43,115 nt of DNA from Streptococcus thoraltensis DSM 12221 (GTDB lineage: Bacteria; Bacillota; Bacilli; Lactobacillales; Streptococcaceae). The notes under the pieces were generated by a model. The model had not been told where the DNA came from. It did no database searches and saw only the letters and a list, made by a program, of their open reading frames with translations. Below are positions 1 to 7,769 of the stretch, piece after piece. A program made the translations under genes and the position numbers. The stretch lies in assembly GCF_000380145.1 (NCBI RefSeq), contig NZ_KB904592.1:1-43115 (forward strand), read 5' to 3'. How positions within the stretch are numbered: position 1 is the stretch's first letter; each line of letters begins with the position of its first letter.

Positions 1-199
1 GAGGTTTCAGGAAACATCCTATTTTAAAGAAAAGTCTAAACATCGCTACAAGATAGAAGCTAAAAATGCGGAGCTTAAACACAGACATGGTCTTGATGTG
101 GCTAGGGCATCAGGTCTTTTCAACATGGAGTTGCAAGCCGCCACAACCATATTTGTGGTTAATATGAAAAGGATTGTGGCTCTAATAAATCAAAAATAA
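1..199 (+). CDS. IS1182-type transposase, C-terminal end (5' truncated by window edge)
   Basis: An open frame runs from base 2 to a TAA at 197-199 and gives about 65 residues. It contains KHRYKIEAKNAELKHRHG, then LDVARASGLFNMELQAA and NMKRIVALINQK. This matches the pattern I associate with the extreme C-terminus of DDE transposases of the IS1182 family. Catalytic residues lie upstream, outside the window. The frame is intact as far as it can be seen, so the element may be complete and active. The IS end follows 93 bases later, just beyond the pepC stop. Family assignment is from remembered sequence character, not a search. Confidence 0.75.
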   Translation, partial: RFQETSYFKEKSKHRYKIEAKNAELKHRHGLDVARASGLFNMELQAATTIFVVNMKRIVALINQK

Positions 200-292
200 G
201 GAAAAGCAAAGAGGAATCTCCCCAATTATGAGATAGATTCCTCTTTTTTCATTTCAGTCAAACTGTAGAACTTTGACTTTTTCAGTGGGCTC
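198..292 (+). mobile_element. Right end of IS1182-type element, left edge of window
   Basis: These 95 bases overlap the transposase stop and run into non-coding DNA ending in GGGCTC. They are repeated exactly, as the reverse complement, at the far end of the window (43021-43115). Identity stops at 292, where one copy continues with G and the other with C, so 292 marks the element/host junction. pepC ends only 24 bases further on. The other terminus of the element is not in the window, so terminal inverted repeats and target duplications cannot be read. Confidence 0.85.
208..249 (+). terminator. Transposase terminator inside the IS end
   Basis: A perfect 12-base stem, AAAGAGGAATCT (208-219) and AGATTCCTCTTT (235-246), encloses a 15-base loop and runs into a T-tract on the plus strand. 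It also has an A-tract on its left side, so it may work both ways and insulate the IS from pepC. The same hairpin is present in the copy at the right end of the window. Confidence 0.8.
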
Positions 293-316
293 GCAAATGA
301 CTCAACCCTTATCTTA

Positions 317-1654
317 TTATTTTGAAGCTAATGCCCCCATTGGATCCCAAGGTTTTAAAAGAATTGGTTCTGCTTCATATGCAGTCAACTCTTCAGCTTT
401 TAATAAATCTTTACGAACAACGATTTGGTACGTGTACTCATCCATCCAGGCATCTGAGGCAACAAAGTAACCTTTATCGCCAACTTTATCTCCCCAAGAA
501 TTTTCAACCTTCCATTTGAGAGGCTGGCCATTCTCATCTAAATCAACACCTGTTAATACCATAGCATGCGTCATGAGACTTTCGCTATAGTCCAAACGAC
601 CAGCTTTATCTTGTGTTAAGGAAATATCCATACTTGATGTAAAATCATAAGTATTTGTTGCCATAATACCAGATTGACGGTTAGAAGATTGACCAACATC
701 TGAACCAAACCAAACTGTTTCACCAGCTTGCATTTGAGCGATAGCCAACTCTTTAAAACGTTTCATGTCAAGATTGAGATAGCGAACGTCACGACTACCG
801 ACAACATTTCCCAAAAGTTCAACCGTGTAAGATTTACCAAAAGGCTTATCCTCTGTTGGCGCATTGATAATAGAAACGTAATCATCCAATTTCAAACCAA
901 CGTATTTTTCATAAAAGGCTTGAGGGGTAATTGCCTTGTCACTGTGGTAGTTATTGTCTTTATCACGATAGGCAAAGTCAAATGAACGTGGTGGTAAACC
1001 AAGATTGACAGCAAGAAAGTTAAAGACTTCTTCCAAGAGCTCTTCTTTCTTTGCCTGAACTGTGTCAGCTGCTGCACCCTTTGAGATGAGTTCTCTTAGG
1101 ATTTGCGCATCTTGACGCAAGAGTTTATTTAGGTATTGATTAAGTTCACGGCTATTGCTTGAGCTGATTGACTCTGGATAAGCCGATTTGGGAACGACAC
1201 CGTATTTCTCAAAAAGAGAGACAACCATATCCCACTGTCCACCGTCTTGTTGTGGCACATCTAAGAGAAATTTTACCTTTCGACTATCCAAGTCCTGATC
1301 TGCTGTCGCAATGATATTTTCAAGGAACCAGTTTGACTTTTCGTATTTATCCCAGAAAAAGGTATGGGCCTGTGATAATTCAAAGTTTTCTAGTTTGAAA
1401 TCTGAAATGAGTTTGTGACGGAAAGTGTTAAGAGCTGCAAACATCCAACAACGACCAGAAGCCTTCTGGTTTGAAACCGCATCTTTGGTAAGATCTAACG
1501 AGAAAACATAATCATTCTCAACCGTACTCTGGCGTGTTTCAAGTGCCTTCAAAAGCCCGGCGTGCGTTACGGCATTTTCTACCGCTCTCAATTTGGGATT
1601 GGCTTGATAGCGCTCAAATAACTGTTCTGTAAAATTTTTCGTTAACTCAGACAT
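317..1654 (-). CDS. pepC: Aminopeptidase C (bleomycin-hydrolase-type cysteine peptidase)
   Basis: Cytoplasmic peptidase of family C1B that removes N-terminal residues from peptides; the family forms hexamers. At 445 residues the length is normal. The papain-like triad is visible: Cys69 in ASGRCWMFAALN, His363 in MTHAMVLTG and Asn385 in VENSWGDKVG. The C-terminal arm that enters the active site in this family ends in DPMGALASK. The ATG follows AGGAGG at good spacing, and a TTGAAT/TATAAT promoter lies just upstream, so it is probably a single-gene unit. Its 3' neighbour has been replaced by the IS element, only 24 bases past the stop. Confidence 0.96.
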   Translation of the reverse strand: MSELTKNFTEQLFERYQANPKLRAVENAVTHAGLLKALETRQSTVENDYVFSLDLTKDAVSNQKASGRCWMFAALNTFRHKLISDFKLENFELSQAHTFFWDKYEKSNWFLENIIATADQDLDSRKVKFLLDVPQQDGGQWDMVVSLFEKYGVVPKSAYPESISSSNSRELNQYLNKLLRQDAQILRELISKGAAADTVQAKKEELLEEVFNFLAVNLGLPPRSFDFAYRDKDNNYHSDKAITPQAFYEKYVGLKLDDYVSIINAPTEDKPFGKSYTVELLGNVVGSRDVRYLNLDMKRFKELAIAQMQAGETVWFGSDVGQSSNRQSGIMATNTYDFTSSMDISLTQDKAGRLDYSESLMTHAMVLTGVDLDENGQPLKWKVENSWGDKVGDKGYFVASDAWMDEYTYQIVVRKDLLKAEELTAYEAEPILLKPWDPMGALASK

Positions 1655-1684
1655 TCTATTCCTCCTGAAATCATGTTACCAAAC

Positions 1685-1712
1685 ATTATACGCTTCCAAA
1701 AATATAATTCAA
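1685..1712 (-). promoter_or_regulatory. pepC promoter
   Basis: On the minus strand TTGAAT (1707-1712) and a perfect TATAAT (1685-1690) are separated by 16 bases. The -10 box lies about 30 bases upstream of the pepC ATG. Confidence 0.6.
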
Positions 1713-1714
1713 GA

Positions 1715-1785
1715 GAAAAAAGCCCCAATTCCTTTGAACTGAGACTTGAGGTCTTAAGTATACAATACTCATCACTTGGGTGCTT
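1715..1785 (-). terminator. Probable terminator after pncB-nadE
   Basis: On the minus strand AAGCACCCAA (1776-1785) can pair, with one bulged A, with TTGGGGCTT (1720-1728), followed by a T-run. The loop is long, about 47 bases, and holds a smaller hairpin of its own (GACTTGAGGTC region). It sits between the nadE stop and the pepC promoter, where a terminator is expected. The long loop makes the call tentative. Confidence 0.45.
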
Positions 1786-1915
1786 TACATAATTTGTAAA
1801 CCTAGCTTTCTATTTTTCACTAGAAATTGGTCGTTTAATTTCCGTTGAATGCTTCTTTGGTTATAGACTATGATGTATTGATATCAGCATGTCACAAACG
1901 ACATCATATCGCATG

Positions 1916-2737
1916 CTACTTCCAAAACTCATCAAATACTGTTATTGGTAAGTGACGTTTGTGCATGGTTTTTTTCCACCAGTTTTCAATTTTTTCTTGA
2001 GCATCTGCGGAGACTGTCTTGCCTTCGAGATAGTCATCAATGTCGTTATAGGTCACACCTAAAGCGACTTCATCAGCGATTCCTGGCTTATTTTCTTCCA
2101 AATCTGCTGTGGGAATTTTTTCATAAAGGGCTCTGTCTGCGCCTAGTTCTGCTAAGAGCTGTTTGCCTTGGCGCTTATTCAAACGAAAGAGTGGCAAGAT
2201 GTCTGCTCCACCATCGCCAAACTTAGTGAAAAATCCAGTAATATTTTCAGCAGCATGATCCGTACCGATAACTGCGCCATTGTATTGTCCTGCCACAGCA
2301 TACTGTGTAATCATACGTTGGCGAGCCTTGATGTTCCCCTTATTAAAATCCGATACTGCCACACCTGCCTTGGCTAATTCTGATACTTGAGCATCGACTG
2401 CTTCCTTGATGTTAATGGTTAGATTGACATCAGGCTCGATAAAAGCAAGCGCTTTTTGAGCGTCTGCTTCATCAGCCTGAACACCGTAGGGAAGACGAAT
2501 AGCGATGAATTGATAGTCTTCACTTGTTTCAGCACGCAATTCTTCAATCGCTAATTGTGCCAAACGACCAGCCAATGTAGAATCTTGACCCCCTGAAATT
2601 CCTAAAACTAAGGTCTTCAAAAATGGGTGTTTTAAAAGGTAGGCTTTCAAAAAATCTACTGAACGGCGGATTTCTTCCTTAGCATCAATTTCTGGCTTAA
2701 CGCCTAATTCCTTAATAATATTTGCTTGTAAGCTCAC
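1916..2737 (-). CDS. nadE: NH3-dependent NAD+ synthetase
   Basis: Amidates nicotinate adenine dinucleotide to NAD+ with ammonia and ATP, the last step of NAD synthesis. The 273 residues match the usual length of the single-domain, ammonia-dependent form; there is no glutaminase domain. The ATP pyrophosphatase loop is [13 protein letters not shown] near residue 46, and [20 protein letters not shown] near the middle is characteristic. The start is GTG, immediately after the TAA of pncB (TAAGTG), with AAAGGAGA in front, so the two genes are translationally close. They form one NAD salvage operon. Confidence 0.95.
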   Translation of the reverse strand: MSLQANIIKELGVKPEIDAKEEIRRSVDFLKAYLLKHPFLKTLVLGISGGQDSTLAGRLAQLAIEELRAETSEDYQFIAIRLPYGVQADEADAQKALAFIEPDVNLTINIKEAVDAQVSELAKAGVAVSDFNKGNIKARQRMITQYAVAGQYNGAVIGTDHAAENITGFFTKFGDGGADILPLFRLNKRQGKQLLAELGADRALYEKIPTADLEENKPGIADEVALGVTYNDIDDYLEGKTVSADAQEKIENWWKKTMHKRHLPITVFDEFWK

Positions 2738-4204
2738 TTAGTTGTCTCCTTTAACTTGGGTAAAGGCTGCTTTACGAACACGATCAATAAGCGCCATTTT
2801 ATTGTCCCAAACATCCTTAGCAAGGTCTACTGGGTATTCTTGTGGATTAAGGACACGTTTGTACTCGTCCCACAAGTCTTCAAGTTCTTTATGGGCATAC
2901 TCTCTGATTTCTTCTAAACTTGGTAAATCATAAACTAATTGACCATCTTGGAAAATATCGGTCAGTAATGGTACAGCATTAAAGTTCTTAACCGTTTTTG
3001 AAATATAGGTGTAAACAGGATGGAACATATGGATTTCGTCCATTTCAGTCACATCAACATCTGCAAAAGTGATGTAATCCCCTTCTGACTTGCCTTTTTC
3101 ACGGCTAGTAATGCGCCACACTTGTTTCTTACCCGGTGTAGAGACTTTTTCGGCATTATTGGAGAGCTTGATTGTATCAACCATCTCACCATTGTCATCT
3201 TCAATAGAAACAATCTTATAAACTGCGCCAAGAGCTGGTTGGTCATAGGCGGTAATGAGTTTTGTTCCAACTCCCCAGACATCAATCTTTGCCTTTTGCA
3301 TTTTCAAGTTTAGGATGGTATTTTCATCCAAATCATTTGATGCGTAGATCTTAGCCTCCGTAAAACCAGCAGCATCCAGCTGTTTACGAACCTCTTTAGA
3401 AAGGTAAGCCATATCACCAGAATCCAAGCGAACCCCTTGGAAATTAATCTTATCGCCAAATTCTTTAGCAACCTTAATAGCTGCTGGAACACCAATTTTT
3501 AAGGTATCATATGTATCAACCAAGAAAACACAATTGCGGTGAGTTTGCGCATAGGCTTTAAAGGCATCATAATCATTACCATATGCTTGAACCATAGCGT
3601 GAGCATGAGTTCCTGAAACTGGGATTCCAAAAATCTTACCAGCACGCACATTTGAAGTGGCATCTGCACCGCCAATTACGGCTGCGCGTGTTCCCCAAAT
3701 AGCCGCATCCATTTCTTGAGCACGGCGAGTTCCAAATTCAAGAAGAGGTTCATCTGCAATAACTCCCTTAATACGAGCTGCTTTTGTTGCAATCAATGTT
3801 TGGAAGTTAACAATATTCAAAAGAGCTGTCTCAACCAACTGACACTGCGCCAATGGTCCCTCTACTTGAACTAGTGGTTCATTGGCAAATACCAAGTCTC
3901 CTTCACGCGCTGACTTAACCGAAAGTTCTAATTTAAAATCTTTTAGGTAAGCTAAGAAATCTTCTGGATAACCTTCCTCACGAAGATAGGCAATATCTGT
4001 TTCTGTAAAGCGTAATTGTTTCAAGTAGGACACGATACGTTCCAAGCCTGCAAAAACAGCAAAGCCATTTTCAAAAGGTAACTTACGGAAGAAAAGCTCA
4101 AAAACAGCATGTTTATCGTGGATGCCTTGCTTGAAATAAACCTGCATCATATTGATCTGGTAGAGGTCTGTATGTAGTGTTAGACTATCATCGTTATAAT
4201 TCAT
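2738..4204 (-). CDS. pncB: Nicotinate phosphoribosyltransferase
   Basis: Converts nicotinate and PRPP to nicotinate mononucleotide, the entry step of the salvage pathway that nadE finishes. The protein has 488 residues from MNYNDDSLTLHTDLYQ. The conserved EFGTRRAQ, GTSNV-like ATSNVRAG and GTHAHAMV (histidine loop) segments are all present, as is the later FLVDTYDT phosphate-binding region. I prefer the ATG at 4204 over the TTG nine codons upstream, because AAAGGA precedes it at normal spacing and family members begin there. nadE starts directly after the stop. Streptococci usually depend on nicotinate salvage, which fits this pairing. Confidence 0.95.
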   Translation of the reverse strand: MNYNDDSLTLHTDLYQINMMQVYFKQGIHDKHAVFELFFRKLPFENGFAVFAGLERIVSYLKQLRFTETDIAYLREEGYPEDFLAYLKDFKLELSVKSAREGDLVFANEPLVQVEGPLAQCQLVETALLNIVNFQTLIATKAARIKGVIADEPLLEFGTRRAQEMDAAIWGTRAAVIGGADATSNVRAGKIFGIPVSGTHAHAMVQAYGNDYDAFKAYAQTHRNCVFLVDTYDTLKIGVPAAIKVAKEFGDKINFQGVRLDSGDMAYLSKEVRKQLDAAGFTEAKIYASNDLDENTILNLKMQKAKIDVWGVGTKLITAYDQPALGAVYKIVSIEDDNGEMVDTIKLSNNAEKVSTPGKKQVWRITSREKGKSEGDYITFADVDVTEMDEIHMFHPVYTYISKTVKNFNAVPLLTDIFQDGQLVYDLPSLEEIREYAHKELEDLWDEYKRVLNPQEYPVDLAKDVWDNKMALIDRVRKAAFTQVKGDN

Positions 4205-4284
4205 TTTCTTGTTTCCTTTGTTCTTGATCAAAGTCTTCTGTTACCTTTAATATCAAAAGTTCAGGACTTCTAACCTTGTTGACT

Positions 4285-4293
4285 ATTATAGCA
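4285..4293 (-). promoter_or_regulatory. pncB-nadE promoter (extended -10)
   Basis: Minus-strand TGCTATAAT is an extended -10 box with a perfect TATAAT. No good -35 is seen at 17 bases. It would give a leader of about 75 bases before the pncB ATG. Confidence 0.5.
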
Positions 4294-4365
4294 CATACAC
4301 TAGTTTTAGGAAATAATTGACACTTCATATTGTGAATATCATAACATTTTTTAAATAAGAAAGCT

Positions 4366-4477
4366 CTATAGTCAAATGAATGAGCTTTCAGACAAGGAAC
4401 AAAAAAAGACGCCGAACAATACTTGAGTAGGGCAAGTTGAAAGCGACAAGGTATCAACCTTAATTCAAAAGTCTATA
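4366..4477 (+). repeat. RUP-like intergenic repeat, copy 1
   Basis: A segment of about 112 bases bounded by CTATAGTC at the left and GTCTATA at the right. Its interior, with AGTAGGGCAAGT and GGTATCAACCTTAATTCAAA, recurs in opposite orientation at 5917-6027. Short inverted ends and intergenic position resemble the RUP class of small non-autonomous streptococcal elements. The two copies enclose trxB and the small gene beside it. Confidence 0.65.
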
Positions 4478-4485
4478 TCATTTCT

Positions 4486-4512
4486 GTAGTGGGTAAGTTC
4501 CCATCGGAGATT
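4486..4512. repeat. Fragment of the GTAGTGGGTA repeat family
   Basis: GTAGTGGGTAAGTTCCCATC followed by GGAGATT closely matches the reverse complement of the right arm of the repeat at 32442-32544. Only one arm is present, directly after RUP-like copy 1. Confidence 0.55.
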
Positions 4513-4532
4513 ATGGAGTCTTTTTGAATGTA

Positions 4533-4563
4533 GAAAAAGAGTCAAGACTGCCGTCCTGACTCT
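4533..4563 (-). terminator. trxB terminator
   Basis: Minus-strand stem AGAGTCAGGAC and GTCTTGACTCT (11 pairs including one G-T) with a GGCA loop is followed by TTTTT. It begins only two bases after the trxB stop codon. Confidence 0.85.
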
Positions 4564-4564
4564 A

Positions 4565-5482
4565 CTAGGCTTCATTTTCTACGATATATTGATAAACTTC
4601 CTGCCCCGCAATAGCACCATCGCCAACAGCTGTTGTAATTTGACGTAGGTGTTTTTGACGGATGTCTCCGATAGCAAAAATACCGGGAATGTTGGTTCTC
4701 ATGTGATCATCCGTCACGACCCAGCCGTCTTGGTCTGTGATGCCCAAATCACGGAAGAAATCAGAGACAGGGTCAAGTCCAACATAGACAAAGACACCGC
4801 CGAACGCGTGGTTGCTAACTTCATTTGTTTTGACATTCTTGATGTCGACATTGGTAACTTTCGTATCGTTACCTTTAATCTCGCCAACGACTGAATCCCA
4901 AATGAAGGAAACTTTATCGTTAGCAAAAGCACGATCCTGTAAAATCTTCTGGGCACGCAATTCGTCACGACGATGCACAATTGTAACAGAATTAGCAAAA
5001 CGTGTTAGAAATAACCCTTCTTCAATGGCTGAATCGCCACCTCCGACAACAAGTAAATCTTGGTTTCTGAAAAAAGCACCGTCACAAACAGCACAGTAAG
5101 AAACACCACGACTATTGTATTCATTTTCTCCAGCTACCCCAATTTGGCGATGCTTAGCCCCTGTCGCGATGATAACTGTTTTTGTTTCGTAGGACTCATC
5201 ATCTGTGCGAACAATTTTGTAATCCCCCTTATCTTCGATACCAGTAACGATACCATAAAGGTTTTCAACACCAAGTTTTTCAAGAGGTTCAAACATTTTC
5301 ATTGATAGTTCGGGACCACTGATTAGTTCAAAGCCTGGGTAATTCTCAACATCAGCTGTATTATTCATTTGTCCACCTGGGGCTCCCTGCTCCAAGGTTG
5401 CCACTTTCAGATTTGAACGGGCTGCATATAGTGCCGCAGTCATACCTGCAGGACCAGCTCCAATCACAATTGTATCGTACAT
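4565..5482 (-). CDS. trxB: Thioredoxin-disulfide reductase
   Basis: FAD- and NADPH-dependent reductase that keeps thioredoxin reduced in the cytoplasm. The 305 residues are the normal bacterial length. The N-terminal FAD site is VIGAGPAGMTAALYAARS (about 6-23), the redox pair is Cys130 and Cys133 in SYCAVCDGAFF, the NADPH fold is VVGGGDSAIEEG (about 146-157), and the second FAD motif is GIFAIGDIRQ near the C-terminus. The ATG follows GGAGAAA. The upstream DUF4059-like gene is 65 bases away on the same strand, an arrangement also known in other streptococci, so they may share a transcript. Confidence 0.96.
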   Translation of the reverse strand: MYDTIVIGAGPAGMTAALYAARSNLKVATLEQGAPGGQMNNTADVENYPGFELISGPELSMKMFEPLEKLGVENLYGIVTGIEDKGDYKIVRTDDESYETKTVIIATGAKHRQIGVAGENEYNSRGVSYCAVCDGAFFRNQDLLVVGGGDSAIEEGLFLTRFANSVTIVHRRDELRAQKILQDRAFANDKVSFIWDSVVGEIKGNDTKVTNVDIKNVKTNEVSNHAFGGVFVYVGLDPVSDFFRDLGITDQDGWVVTDDHMRTNIPGIFAIGDIRQKHLRQITTAVGDGAIAGQEVYQYIVENEA

Positions 5483-5547
5483 GCTTTCTCCTTTTTAATC
5501 TACATTTGTAGTCAAATTTTAACAATTCTTCTCCTAATTAGCAATTA

Positions 5548-5772
5548 TTAAGACTTAAGAACCAGTAACAAAGCCATAAATGCGAATGAAAAAATAGGAA
5601 TTGTCAAAATGCAAATCATTAAGATGTCATAAAGAACTTCTTGTCGTTCTCTTGCAGTTTTATCTACTTTTTTATAGGCTCTACTCACCATGTAAGCCAG
5701 ACCAGCTATAAATACAAATATGGTTGCCAGTAAGAGTCCTTGTAAATAAAATGAAACTAAAGTGTGTAACAT
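5548..5772 (-). CDS. Small membrane protein, DUF4059-type
   Basis: A 74-residue protein from MLHTLVSFYLQG with two membrane helices (about 7-27 and 50-72) separated by a charged stretch with KKVDKTARERQEVLYD, which looks like the streptococcal DUF4059 family found next to trxB and an amino-acid ABC transporter. The function is unknown. The frame is open for 46 more codons upstream, to 5910, but that part is basic, unlike the family, and abuts the RUP-like repeat, so I start at 5772, where AAGG lies upstream. The longer form cannot be excluded. Confidence 0.7.
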   Translation of the reverse strand: MLHTLVSFYLQGLLLATIFVFIAGLAYMVSRAYKKVDKTARERQEVLYDILMICILTIPIFSFAFMALLLVLKS

Positions 5773-5916
5773 GCGCCTACCTTCTCTGCCTTGAATCATG
5801 AATGGCTCTACCAATTTCTTATACTCTTTAAAAATCAAATTGAGACCTTGTTGACTTGATTTGATGAACGCCAATTGTCTCCTTATCAGCCTTGCTAGTC
5901 TGATTTTCATTGAATA

Positions 5917-6027
5917 CTATAGTCTTTTGAATTAAGGTTGATACCTCATCACTTCCGACTTGCCCTACTAAAGTACTGTTCACGTCTTTTTCTGTTCTTT
6001 GGCTCAAAGTTAATGCATTTGACTATA
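5917..6027 (-). repeat. RUP-like intergenic repeat, copy 2 (inverted)
   Basis: The reverse complement of this segment aligns along its whole length with 4366-4477, sharing TATAGTCAAATG at one end, AGTAGGGCAAGT in the middle and TATCAACCTTAATTCAAAAG at the other end. The two copies differ at scattered positions, so the insertions are not recent. Confidence 0.65.
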
Positions 6028-6040
6028 TTGATAATAATGC

Positions 6041-6077
6041 CAAAACAAACTCAGCCAGACTATCTAGCTGAGTTTTT
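6041..6077 (-). terminator. Terminator after the ABC transporter operon
   Basis: Stem AACTCAGC (6048-6055) and GCTGAGTT (6067-6074) has T-rich tails on both strands, so it can act in both directions. It lies 11 bases past the stop of the ATP-binding gene. Confidence 0.8.
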
Positions 6078-6087
6078 CTCCATTATA

Positions 6088-6831
6088 TCAAAGATATGAT
6101 TTTTTGTAACTAGCGAAAAATTCTTTCGTACGGTCTTCCTTAGGATGGTGGATAACCTGCTCAGGCGTTCCTTGTTCTAAAATCTTTCCTTTCTCAAGAA
6201 AGAGAACCTTATCCGCTACTTGAGCGACAAAATTCATATCATGGCTCACCAGTACCATGGTCTGACCAGCCTTGGCAGCATCTGCGATTGATTTTTCAAC
6301 TTCACCAACAAGTTCTGGGTCAAGAGCTGATGTCGGCTCATCAAGTAAGAGTACATCTGGTTTCATGGCTAAAGCACGAGCCAAGGCAACACGTTGTTTT
6401 TGCCCACCTGATAAGTGGCGAGGGTAGTGGTTTTCTCTATCTGAAAGACCCACCTTAGCCAATTCTTCTTTAGCAATTTTAGTCGCTTCAGCATCTGGCA
6501 ATTGTTTAACAACTTTCAAACCCTCTTTAACATTTCCAAGAGCGGTACGGCGCTCAAAAAGATTAAACTGTTGGAAAACCATGGCTAATTTACGACGGAG
6601 GGTCAAAATTTCCTCAGTTGAGATTGTCTTAAAATCAACCTTGAAGCCATCAATGTCAATACTGCCTGAATCAGCTTTTTCAAGGTAATTCAGACTACGT
6701 AAAAAGGTGGATTTTCCTGCGCCTGAAGCACCAACAAGCGCTACTACTTCACCTTTTTGAATGTCTAAATCTAAACCATCAAGGACTTTTTGTCCTGAGA
6801 ATTCTTTGGTTAAATGACGAATTGAAATCAT
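6088..6831 (-). CDS. Polar amino-acid ABC transporter, ATP-binding protein
   Basis: GlnQ-type ATPase of 247 residues that drives amino-acid uptake with the permease and binding protein encoded upstream. Walker A is GASGAGKST (34-42), the signature is LSGGQKQR (140-147), Walker B is [11 protein letters not shown] (161-171), and the switch histidine is in VLVSHDMNF. The ATG overlaps the permease stop by one base (TAATG), indicating translational coupling. The position next to the DUF4059-type gene and trxB is conserved in streptococci. Substrate is not readable from the ATPase; cystine or another polar amino acid is plausible given the binding protein type. Confidence 0.93.
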   Translation of the reverse strand: MISIRHLTKEFSGQKVLDGLDLDIQKGEVVALVGASGAGKSTFLRSLNYLEKADSGSIDIDGFKVDFKTISTEEILTLRRKLAMVFQQFNLFERRTALGNVKEGLKVVKQLPDAEATKIAKEELAKVGLSDRENHYPRHLSGGQKQRVALARALAMKPDVLLLDEPTSALDPELVGEVEKSIADAAKAGQTMVLVSHDMNFVAQVADKVLFLEKGKILEQGTPEQVIHHPKEDRTKEFFASYKKSYL

Positions 6832-7628
6832 TAGCGACCTCCCATTTCAAGTGATTCTTGTACTGCTTCTGGTGAAGAAATCGCCATACGTCTCTCAATG
6901 AAAAGTCCTAGATTTTCAATTAAGAAACTAATACCCCAGTAAATAAGTGATACGGAGATAAAGCGCTCAAAGTAACGATAATCACTACCACCAAGGATTT
7001 GCGCCTGAGCATACATCTCGACAATCCCAGCATTAAACGCAAGTGATGTCCCCTTAGTCAAGCCAATCAAACTGTTAATTAAGGTCGGTGTGGCAACTAC
7101 AGCTGCATTAGGGATGATTACTCGACGATAAATTTGTCTATTTGTCATCCCCAAGCTTTTAGCTGCTTCAATCTCTCCAGAATTAACTGACTGAATAGCC
7201 GCACGAATCGTTTCACTGGCATAGGCCGCTTCATTAAAGGCAAAGGCAGTGATAGCGAATACTGATGCAGGAATGGCATTGATATTCATATCTAAGCCAG
7301 TTTTTTGGTTAATTGCCTTGAGTAAAAGCGGAATACCATAGTAACTAAGCATTAACTGAACCAAAATCGGTGTCCCACGCAAGAAACTCACAAAGAAAGC
7401 TTGGATAGGATAAATCACTTTCACACGATTGATTTTAACAACCGCAAATAAAAGGGCAAGGATAAGTCCAGCTACGGCACCTGCCAAGGTTAATCCAATC
7501 GTCAATGGGAGATGTTCTAAAATTGATGGAATGGCGTCAAAAACAGCTCGCCATGAAAAGAGTTTGCCAGCTGGTAATTTTTCCACAAAACTTTCATACC
7601 AACCCGCTGCTAAAATTAATGGTGTCAT
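6831..7628 (-). CDS. Polar amino-acid ABC transporter, permease
   Basis: A 265-residue integral membrane subunit of the HisM/GlnP type with about five membrane helices. The conserved EAA loop is seen as EIEAAKSLGMTNRQIYRRVIIPNAA (key residues E, A, A, G, P), and FVSFLRGTPILVQLML is the family N-terminal signature. The periplasm-side N-terminus is short. It overlaps the ATPase gene by one base and lies 141 bases after the binding-protein gene, with a hairpin between, so the binding protein is probably made in excess over the membrane subunits. Confidence 0.92.
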   Translation of the reverse strand: MTPLILAAGWYESFVEKLPAGKLFSWRAVFDAIPSILEHLPLTIGLTLAGAVAGLILALLFAVVKINRVKVIYPIQAFFVSFLRGTPILVQLMLSYYGIPLLLKAINQKTGLDMNINAIPASVFAITAFAFNEAAYASETIRAAIQSVNSGEIEAAKSLGMTNRQIYRRVIIPNAAVVATPTLINSLIGLTKGTSLAFNAGIVEMYAQAQILGGSDYRYFERFISVSLIYWGISFLIENLGLFIERRMAISSPEAVQESLEMGGR

Positions 7629-7707
7629 AATCTTTTCCTTTTAATCGATAACCTTCTATTTGTCCATTCTATCACTGACTATCCAGCCTGTAAAATAGGA
7701 GGTTTTA

Positions 7708-7738
7708 AAGAGGTGATAAGATTTACCTATCACCTCTT
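7708..7738 (-). terminator. Hairpin between binding-protein and permease genes
   Basis: A perfect 11-base stem, AAGAGGTGATA (7708-7718) and TATCACCTCTT (7728-7738), has a 9-base loop. On the coding strand the downstream sequence is only weakly T-rich (TTTAAAACC), so it is likely a partial terminator or an mRNA-stabilising hairpin. Confidence 0.65.
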
Positions 7739-7769
7739 ATCGTTTTTCTATCTCTACTCTTAGCGACTA

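Larger units (their letters stand above)
4205..4564. other. 360-base gap: pncB promoter, RUP-like repeat, repeat fragment, trxB terminator
   Basis: No gene is seen here. From left to right it holds the pncB leader and promoter (-10 at 4285-4290), an AT-rich stretch, a RUP-like repeat (4366-4477), a fragment of the GTAGTGGGTA repeat family (4486-4512), and the trxB terminator (4533-4563). Confidence 0.7.
5773..6087. other. 315-base gap: RUP-like repeat and ABC operon terminator
   Basis: It contains a stretch resembling the start of a RUP element (TCAATGAAAATCAGACTAG read on the minus strand near 5910), the second RUP-like copy at 5917-6027 and a terminator at 6041-6077. I see no gene unless the upstream extension of the DUF4059-type frame is real. 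Confidence 0.6.

Noticed and set aside
273..519. Two plus-strand frames of 65 codons over the IS end and the pepC 3' end
   Set aside because: They are antisense to pepC, have no ribosome site and no recognisable protein character.
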